In this document: positions 56,640 through 64,000 of the stretch, piece after piece
How the letters are laid out: every line of letters begins with the position of its first letter
How positions within the stretch are numbered: the first letter of the stretch is position 1
Notes under the pieces: model-generated
What the model was told of the DNA's origin: nothing
The model's database searches: none
What the model saw: only the letters and a program-made list of their open reading frames with translations
Source: Luscinia megarhynchos
Lineage: Eukaryota > Chordata > Aves > Passeriformes > Turdidae
Assembly (NCBI GenBank): GCA_034336665.1
Contig: CM067569.1
Coordinates: 19,909,820-19,973,819 of the forward strand
Direction of reading: 5' to 3'
Length of the DNA: 64,000 nt
Made by a program: the position numbers and the translations under genes

Positions 56640-59100
56640 AAGTGACAGCTGCTCCAGCACAGCCTACCTAACCTTTGAAGACTGATCTATCCTGCTTAAC
56701 CTGCAATATGGTGCAAAATCAAAGTAATCAGTGTTAAAAATTACAGATAGTGCTTTGTGCTGTGCTGCCCACCTTTGTGAGACAGTCCCTCTGGCAGGAT
56801 GCTCACCCACTCAAACTGCCCAACATGCACAGGAACATTTGACGTGTTCTTACATTATTGATAACTTCCAGAGCAGGCAGTTCAGTGTGGTTGCAAGGCA
56901 TGAGTGACCCTATTTAATCTATTTTGTTATTGTTGACAGACTGCAGATGCCATTTAATTCCTCAGGAATCTGGAAAGTCAAACTACAGTGAACACTGTTG
57001 TCAAATATTTTGTCCTGCATCATAAAAGATAAATGCATAACTTTTCTCAGCCAGCCACAGCAGAGAGTGATCAAAGTCCTCAGGTAACAAATGTGAACTT
57101 CCTCACCTAACCCATTCCCACATAATAAATTGGCTCAACTCTGCTATCCACATTCAGACTACTCCACAAATCTTTTGTAGTCCCCGACTCCTGCGTCAAG
57201 CCCCCTGCAGTGGGTTTTCCCAGCTGCGCTGCCAGCCTGGCTGCAGGAGCTGGGGCCCTGCACAAAGCAGGGCTTGTTTGTTTGCAGCAAGTACTGGGTG
57301 GGAGGGCAGGGAAATGCCAGGCACGGGCCAGACCCTAACGCCCTTGCCCCAAAATCAGGAGGTTTTCTGGAATGACGGCTGTTTTGCTAACGTTTGTGCA
57401 CAAAGTAATTAGTGATTTTGTAGGAACTGGAGGGCTCAGCCCAGGCTCCAGGGCCAGGACACAGCGCTCCAGATGGCCTCAGCAGGTGGCATTTTCCTGG
57501 GGGAGCCCTGAGCCCCCAGCCTGTTGAGAAAGCAGGTGGTGTGGAGCAGCCACAATCCCATCGAGGGCAGGAGACTTGGTCCACAATACAGCCAGAGCAG
57601 TTGGTGCTTTCAGGGCCACTCCTTCACCCCTGCAGCTCTGTGCTTCCCACCACTGCACTGGCTTATTGTGCAGTCCCTCCTGCCAACACTGCAGCACAGA
57701 GAGCTTTTCCCTGTGGAAGTGTGCTGTGGAGAGAATTAACCCCCAAAGCAGTAGTGAGGGGAGACATCATCCCAGCAGGAAAAAAATCCCTCCACTCCAC
57801 TCACCTCGAAAAAGAGCTGCTTGTGTTTGTGCAGGTGTGTGCTGACATGTACCAGTGGCCCAGAGAAGCCTGGCTTTTCCCAGGCATGATCCAGAGTTTG
57901 CTGGTTGAGCTATGGCAGCCTCGCTTGCTTGCCTCATAGAAGGAGCCATAGAGGATGAACTAAATTTAGTTGGGTTGGGGAATTAGTCCCCTGTCTGACC
58001 TGCCCAAAAGTTTCAGTTTATCTGAACAGTGGAGGCTTATAGCCTTGGTGTCAGGTTGGCTTTACCTCAGATGAAGATTGGGTTTGGGGTTGTGGTTTAA
58101 ACTTGGTTGTTTTGGTTTGGTTTCTTGCTGTTGTTTTGTTTGTTTTTTTCTGTTTTTTTTACAATGCAGCTGTGCTGTGTTGTGATTCATTGTGAAGGAG
58201 AGGAAACACAGGGTGCAGCAGTGCAGCACTGCTGAACACAGACAGGACTTTCTGGGGCAGGGACATGACCGTGTCTGTAGCTGTTACAGATGCAGCCACT
58301 AACTCCAGGGGTCCTCTGCTGGCCACAGAGGGCCTGTGTACAGCTACAAACCCACCCTGCTGATTTCAACCACCAGCAATTCGTTTTAAAGCAAAGATGA
58401 CACATCTTAGAAACCATTTATTTTTACATGATTAAGAACAGCCAGCATCTCATTTAGAGGTGAGAGAAATAACTACTGCAGGGTTCCTCTGTACTCTACA
58501 GAGGTGGATGTTGTGCTCCTCAGGCACCATCAGCCCTTTGCCCAGGGCACAATGGGCATGTGTCCCCCTCCCCACATCACCCCCCAGGGCACCCTCCAGC
58601 AGCTGTGCACAGCAGCAGCACTGGGAGCAGGGTGATGCCTTGGGCAGCCACGCGTGGCTCCCCCCAGGGGGAGGCAGAACAGGGACTGTGGCCACTCAAA
58701 CCTCCTCTCCTCTCTCAGATTCCCAGCAAGCATCACGTGATCATTTTTCTCACAGAGCTCAGTCTGTGACAGTGGGAACAAAGGGGCATCTGTGGTGAGG
58801 CAGTAGCAGCAAACTGAAGTGCCCAGTCCCATCATCATGAAGCAGTGCTGGCCACAGAGGAGGCAGCTCTCGGCTCCTTGCACCGGGCACAGGCCACCAG
58901 TCTGCCCTGAGGCTTGGCTGCTGGGTGCCAGCAGGCAGCTGCTCACAGCTCAGCTGGCAGCAAAACCAGTATGACTCAACTTTGTAAATCCCTCCCACTA
59001 TTCTCCAGGATAAACAGCCATGCACTGAACACCTCTTCTGCTGCCCATGGAACCACAATCCAGCACACAGGGAAAACAGCAGAAAGCAGACACTTCTGCC
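56640..59100. other. Intergenic gap between convergent HELLS and PDLIM1
   Basis: No supported gene. A GC-richer patch at 57180-57700 and another at 58480-58960 carry mutually overlapping frames on several strands with no recognised domain. A T/TTTGG-rich run lies at 58100-58165. No cytochrome P450 exon motif, such as the FxxGxRxCxG haem-binding loop, was seen in any frame. Confidence 0.5.
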
Positions 59101-59116
59101 TTGTGGATTCACCCCC

Positions 59117-59122
59117 TTTATT
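59117..59122 (-). terminator. PDLIM1: PDLIM1 candidate polyadenylation signal
   Basis: TTTATT on the + strand, read AATAAA on the - strand, lies about 330 bases past the PDLIM1 stop. A second AATAAA at 58417-58422 would give a longer 3' UTR. Confidence 0.55.
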
Positions 59123-59450
59123 GAAGGCAAACAGATGGCAAATAACTAGAACACAGAAAAGTTGTAATCTGACTTTGGCCTCTGATTTTCCTGTGTGATT
59201 GACAGTACAATGAAGGAAAAAAAAAATCTGTGTATTAAAGAAAAAAACAGTGAAAGAGAGAATGAAAAGAGTGTTGAACAATTAGTGACATCTCATGTGA
59301 ACAGATGGAGGATTAATAATGACATGGAAATTCAAAGCCATGCCTAACATTCCTTATTGCAAACAACATTCTGCAGGGGGTAGGGATAATGCTCTCCAAG
59401 GAAAGTCAGCAGAGGATAAATGATCCCTGCTGGCTTTGTGAGCTGCACGT

Positions 59451-59637
59451 TTACTTTGGGAAAACGGTGACCACCTCGTAGCCCTCCGGGGGAGTCACCC
59501 GCTCCCGCGCGTGCTTCTCGCAGTAGATCTGGTCTTCCACAAAGAAGTGTCCCTTCTGCTTCAGGTTGGTGCCACAGTCGCTGCACACGTAGCACTCGGG
59601 GTGGCGCTGCTTGTCCCGGATCTTCACGAACATCCCT
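59451..59637 (-). CDS. PDLIM1: PDLIM1 terminal exon (LIM domain, second half)
   Basis: The acceptor CCCCAG ends at 59638, and the exon starts AGGGATG. It encodes [20 protein letters not shown] and onward to VVTVFPK and TAA at 59453-59451. It contains most of the LIM zinc ligands and is nearly invariant among vertebrates. Confidence 0.96.
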
Positions 59638-62600
59638 CTGGGGAGGAGCCAGCACTCTCAGTGCCCAGCACTGTCTCCTCCTCCCCAGCCACCTCCCACC
59701 CAGCCCAGACCCAAACCAGTCCCCAAGGTGAACAATTTTCTTCTGTTCCTGACAAGTCAAAGTATAAGCCCTACCTCTGGTCAGATGTTAACAGCACTTT
59801 TAGAAGCCCAGCATGTGCTGGCATGGCACCTCTCCTCTAGAAAGCGTTTCCCAGCATTGACCTGCGTACGTTACACAGGGACAGTCCTATCACCTGTGGT
59901 GGCAAGAATTTCTGTGATGGCATCTTTAGCTGGTGGCTGCAGACAGCCCAACAGCACTCAAATGCCCAGGATCAAATGACAGGCAGTAGCTTGAATACCT
60001 GGGGAAGCAAAATGCAGGTACAAGCCAACTGGATGGCAAAACAAATGCAGAAATGCAGGGATGACGGCTGCATAGCCAGTACTGCCCTTTTGCTAAGGAC
60101 TGACATGTGGGAGAAGCACAGAGACCAGATACTGGTTTTTATCTCAGACACTGCTTGGGAGCTGCAGTGAACAGATCCAGCCAAATGTGGGCCAGCTCTT
60201 ACTGGAAGACTTCACAGCTTAACCTAACAGATGACTAGGAAAACTACAAAAACAACATAGCAATTTGTTAACTACCATCAGCCCCAACACAACAATTTTC
60301 CAGTATTATTTTGTTCCAGCAGCCATCTCTATTTTCTGTAATTCATTTGTTTTGAGTGCTATTCAAGGCCTTGTGCTTTCTCTCCAGACCCACCCAGCTA
60401 GTTGAATAATGACAGGGTTTGCCTCTGATTCCTATTTTACAGGGTATGGATTGCCTCTGTAATGAATCTGCTGGTCCAGATGCTCCAGGCATGCCAGACC
60501 ATGCAATCACAGTGTAGTGGGTCTCACAACAATCTCAGCCTGTGGTGGGCAGCATCTGAAAAATCAGAGTTCTTCCATGACAATGCAGGTTTGGCTACCA
60601 TTACTTGACTGCTGTATAGTCAGCTGTTAAGTTAAGGGGGCTGCAGGGAAGAATTTGAGGTCGAAAAACTGAGCAACTCAAAGACATCCGTTTTCAGTGC
60701 TGGATCCCCCATGTGGTCACACTTATGATACAGCAGCTCTGTATCAAATCCAAACCCCAGGTCTGCTGGAGTTGGATTTTATCCACATAAACACACAAAA
60801 AAAAGTCTGCATAGACACAGTGGAGGTGTGAGGTCCTACAGGAGAGTGGGGAGCAGAACACAGCTCTGCAGTCCCCACGGCCTCTGACCATCAAGTCAAG
60901 TCTCCATGCTACACCCGGGAGCACCGAGACAGGAAAACACACTAAATACACAGGCCCTGAATGGAAAGGTCATAAACAGATTTCAGGTAAGCAAAACACT
61001 GCAGTAACAACTGCCTCAAGGTTTGACTTGCTCTGGTTTCCACAATGGGTCTGTAGATGGAAACCAAACTCCTGCCTCCCTGCAGGGAACTGCCAAGTTA
61101 GTGTTATTAAAGCTGGTGAGAAAAAACGTGCCTTTGAGTCTCCTGGATGCACTGGATGTGGGTTAGTGAAGTTGTCTGGGTGCAGTACCCCAGCCCCTGG
61201 CACAGGCACGGGTGCTCACCTGCAGCCCCAGGGACAGGCTTACTTACACAATGCCAGTTCCACACTTGTCACACATGGGCAGCTTCTGGGCATTCCCAAT
61301 CGATGAGGCCACCTTCGTGGTAGGGGCTTTGACACTCCTAAATCCAGATGGCTTGGTAGGGTCTCCTGGGGGTGGAAGGAGAGTGCTTCAGAGCATGTGA
61401 GATGCGTGGCTTGAGGCTGCTCCTCCCAAGCAGATGCTCTGCTGGGGGCATGATATTCATTAACCCCAGCTCTGAGGCAGGGATTCATGCACAGAAAGTG
61501 GGCAGGGATTTAGGGATGTGTGGGGAGGAAGGAGAGGAGGGACACAGCTGAACCTCTGCCCTGGAAATGTGAGGGCTTGAGATGATGGGCAGTCAGATGA
61601 AAGTATTTTCTCATCTTAAAAGCCCATCAGACTTCAGCTGATGTCTCACATGCACAGATGCACAAAGCAAAGCAAAGCCCCAGCCTTGGCAGCACTGGAG
61701 TCTGCCTGATGTGTCCTGATCACACACTTGGGGTCAAGCTGATTCCCAGATTTGAGCTCAGAAAGAAGTGGGTGTTCTGCCAGGCTTGGGAGGACTGTCA
61801 AAGCCCTTTTCCAGTCTGCTGTCTGCTTTACAGTGAAGTGGTTCTCCCAAGACTCCTGGAAGATTTGGTTAACAAACGCCTTCTTCCAGAGCCCTGGGAC
61901 ACTGTGGATAACCTTGCACACCCCTGCTGTTGCATAGCATGCTCCAGGTATCTCCCTATTGCAACTTCCCTGGGGCAGGGAATTCCTGCAGGGCCTTTGC
62001 AGGAGACATTGTGCTGACCTGGATGCCTAAACCAGCAGTGGATCCTAGATGCAGGATACGAGGCAAGCCTTTAAATATCTGCAGGGAAAAAGGAGCCTTT
62101 TATAAAATGACACCAATGATGGGACTAATGTTACCTATATGACTTTTCCAAGGGGTTCTACACCAGTTAACAAGGGAAGAAGGCTGCTGAGACTCCCATG
62201 ATATTTCACCAGAAACACCTTGGACACTGAGAGACACTGATGAAGCCCTTCTGATCAGTGTCAGAACAAGAGCACACTTGCAATGGACATTCCCAAGTGC
62301 AAGGGGCAGAAAAACCCTCCAAAGACACACCAGCAATGTCAGGGACTCACCACAGCCCACGACAGCATCACTGACACAAGAGCTGAAGGAAAATGGGGGA
62401 ACTGCCTACCTCAGGTGTGGGGCAGGTGATGCTGCCCTGGTTTGCCTTCAGCTCAGACGTCTGCACCCAGCTCTGTGCAGATGCTGGTCCAGAGGTACAA
62501 GTTCCCTAACCCTCCAAACACAGCAAGAGGCACCTGCCCTCCAAGAGTGCTGCAAGTGACCCTCAGTGGGAAGCAAGCAGCAACAATCACATTTTCAGAC

Positions 62601-64000
62601 TCTTCCCTATCACTTCTGTTCACTCCCTTTGCCTCAATCAGCACTTTGCTCTTATCAGCAACATTGACAACACGTTTTTAAGTCTCTCCTAACCAAACAT
62701 CGACAGGAAACTGCCTGTTCCACCCAGTGGAACACTCTCCATCCTGAGCACAGGCTCAGGTCTTAGAGGACGAGCCGTGGCGCTTGCAAACACCCACACT
62801 GGGGCACCGTGCCTGGCCCAGGCTCCCAGCTGGTGTAAGCCAGCGGTGCTGTCAGCCCACACAGCCAGCCGTGCCCCAAGGGCCCTGGCCCAGCTGGGCC
62901 ACGGCTCAAGCTGCCACTCACAAGCCACTGGCTGAGCCAGGCTGGGAGACTGGCCATCCAGAGTGCCATTGATCACACGGAGTAATCTGACTCCCAGCAC
63001 TGTGTGTTTGGTGCTGGAGCTCCAGGCAGGCTGGGCCATGGGGCATTATCAGCTCTCTGTGGAACAAAGCCACAGCCTATCCCGGCAGGCAAACCTCGTG
63101 CCAGAGAATCCCAACAATGCTGCAAATCTTCAAAGAAAGATAAAACAGAGAGGCTTTTGCTTCTTATCTTCTTCACCTCTACTAAGCCCAGGGGAGGACC
63201 TTGGCTTGGTGAGAAGTCAGGGCTACTCCTTCCATGCAGGAGCTGAACCCTGAGGGCAAGCTGCAAACACTCACTATTTAAAAGACTCTTTCAGGTAAGT
63301 ATTTTAATAGCATATTAAAGGCTCAGTGATCCTGGTTTCTTTCTTCCTATAGCTTCCTTATTTCCTTCATTTTGCTGTTTCCCTACAGATCCCTCAGACC
63401 CACCAGCACTTGGCTGATCTGTTTCTCTTTGTGGTGAATATCTCAGCACCAGGCTTTTTTTGGATTAAACTGAACATACCACTGCCAAGCTAATAACACA
63501 AAAGACTGGCCTAAGGACAAAAAAAAAGGTCATTCTTGGAATTCTTTTCGCATTCATTTGTTTATTTTATTTAATTTAAGGGGAGAAGAGAGCACGATTT
63601 AGCCCCCAAATAAGTTAATAGGCTTTTTTATCTTAAACTCTATAGCTCTGAATTGTGCAAGTCCAGATGTCAGATCAAGAATGCCAAGAAGAGCGAATTT
63701 TCAGAGGTTAAAAGCTATGAACTGCTCACTGTAACCCAGCTTCTATATTTTTACATTCAGCTGCAGAAGGGAATACTTCTTCTTGTGTAGGGGGATAGAG
63801 TTCAGAAGCACTAGGACTCACTGAAGACCACTATCTTGTCATATCATCCAAAATCTTGAATCTAAGACAGTATTTAATCACTGAATACTATCTTAAAGGG
63901 GGCAAAACTTTAGAAACTGTAGGAGGCTTTGTAACTTTAAAAATTCCTTCTTGATAACTAAATGTTGCAAGAGTTTATTTCTGGAGCACTCACCCAATGA
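59451..64000 (-). CDS. PDLIM1: PDLIM1 (CLP36/elfin), PDZ and LIM domain protein 1, 3' part
   Basis: The two last coding exons (61365-61248 and 59637-59451) join in phase (GT|A gives Val) and encode the C-terminal LIM domain plus its N-terminal flank. The zinc ligands CDKC, then [10 protein letters not shown] and a later CEKH, are all present. The tail ends [15 protein letters not shown]1 is a cytoskeletal adaptor: its PDZ domain, outside this window, binds alpha-actinin at stress fibres and Z-lines, and its LIM domain recruits kinases. A probable end of the preceding exon reaches the window edge at 63994. The gene runs on beyond 64000, so it is partial here. Confidence 0.95.
59638..61247 (-). 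other. PDLIM1: PDLIM1 last intron
   Basis: 1.6 kb with canonical GTAAGT and CCCCAG ends. Nothing else recognised inside it. Confidence 0.85.
61248..61365 (-). CDS. PDLIM1: PDLIM1 penultimate exon (LIM domain start)
   Basis: 118 bases between CCCCAG and GTAAGTA. Encodes [20 protein letters not shown], then [20 protein letters not shown], carrying the first two zinc cysteines. It starts two bases into a codon, so the upstream exon must end one base into a codon. Confidence 0.95.
61366..63993 (-). other. PDLIM1: PDLIM1 intron; expected linker exon not found
   Basis: 2.6 kb between the visible exons. In mammalian PDLIM1 a linker exon with a YKMLQE-type motif lies between the SSLV segment and the KPSGFRSV segment. 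I looked for it on the - strand and did not find a convincing match. Confidence 0.45.
63994..64000 (-). CDS. PDLIM1: PDLIM1 exon end at the window edge (partial)
   Basis: On the - strand the last seven bases read TCATTGG followed by a consensus donor GTGAGT at 63993. TCA TTG G would fit the end of the conserved SSLV segment of PDLIM1, in phase 1 as the next exon requires. Only seven bases are visible, so this rests on the donor and the phase. Confidence 0.5.

Noticed and set aside
58450..59130. Cluster of overlapping frames of 70 to 138 codons past the PDLIM1 3' end
   Set aside because: They occupy both strands, have no recognised domain, and lie in ordinary GC-richer DNA next to the PDLIM1 3' UTR.
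62453..62644. A - strand segment with DREESENV that might be the missing PDLIM1 linker exon
   Set aside because: The resemblance is limited to acidic residues; the YKMLQE-type core and suitable splice sites are absent.

Overview
The window is vertebrate nuclear DNA and almost certainly avian. It has intron-rich genes with canonical splice sites, several CR1 LINE fragments of the kind common in birds, two remnants of an avian retroviral LTR, short introns, and GC-rich CpG islands with minisatellites beside them. Two genes can be named: HELLS (LSH), complete on the + strand, and the 3' part of PDLIM1 on the - strand. A third gene on the - strand at the left could not be named. The clade within birds is not resolved; a songbird is possible.

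Layout. From 960 to about 11700 (-): a gene with one long coding exon (975 or 960 to 1834) encoding an acidic Ser/Pro-rich protein, and two candidate first exons (11295-11337 and 11504-11552) in a CpG island. Both first exons end in the same phase and join the long exon in frame. A GC-rich minisatellite (10898-11131) lies just inside the first intron. From about 11750 to 32340: intergenic DNA in which no convincing gene was found; its most striking structure is a 61-bp, 59/61 identical inverted repeat (29064-29124 and 29958-30018). From 32340 to 32762: about 20 copies of a 21-bp CpG-rich minisatellite. From about 33050: the HELLS CpG-island promoter, then HELLS itself (33309-54332), with 21 coding exons that join without frame conflict to 824 codons plus stop. 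Its introns hold two CR1 pieces and one antisense LTR piece. From 54760 to 59100: a tail-to-tail intergenic gap with CR1 and LTR debris. From about 59117 to 64000 (-): the PDLIM1 terminal LIM-domain exons, with the end of one further exon probably touching the right edge.

Function. HELLS is a nuclear SNF2-family remodeller needed for DNA methylation and silencing of repeats. PDLIM1 is a cytoskeletal PDZ-LIM adaptor. They are neighbours without a shared pathway. The left gene and HELLS are divergent; HELLS and PDLIM1 are convergent. In human, the CYP2C cluster and ACSM6 lie between HELLS and PDLIM1; no trace of them is visible here.

All calls come from reading the sequence by eye. Splice sites were placed by GT/AG plus frame continuity and recalled family structure. 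UTR ends, transcription starts and repeat borders are approximate.
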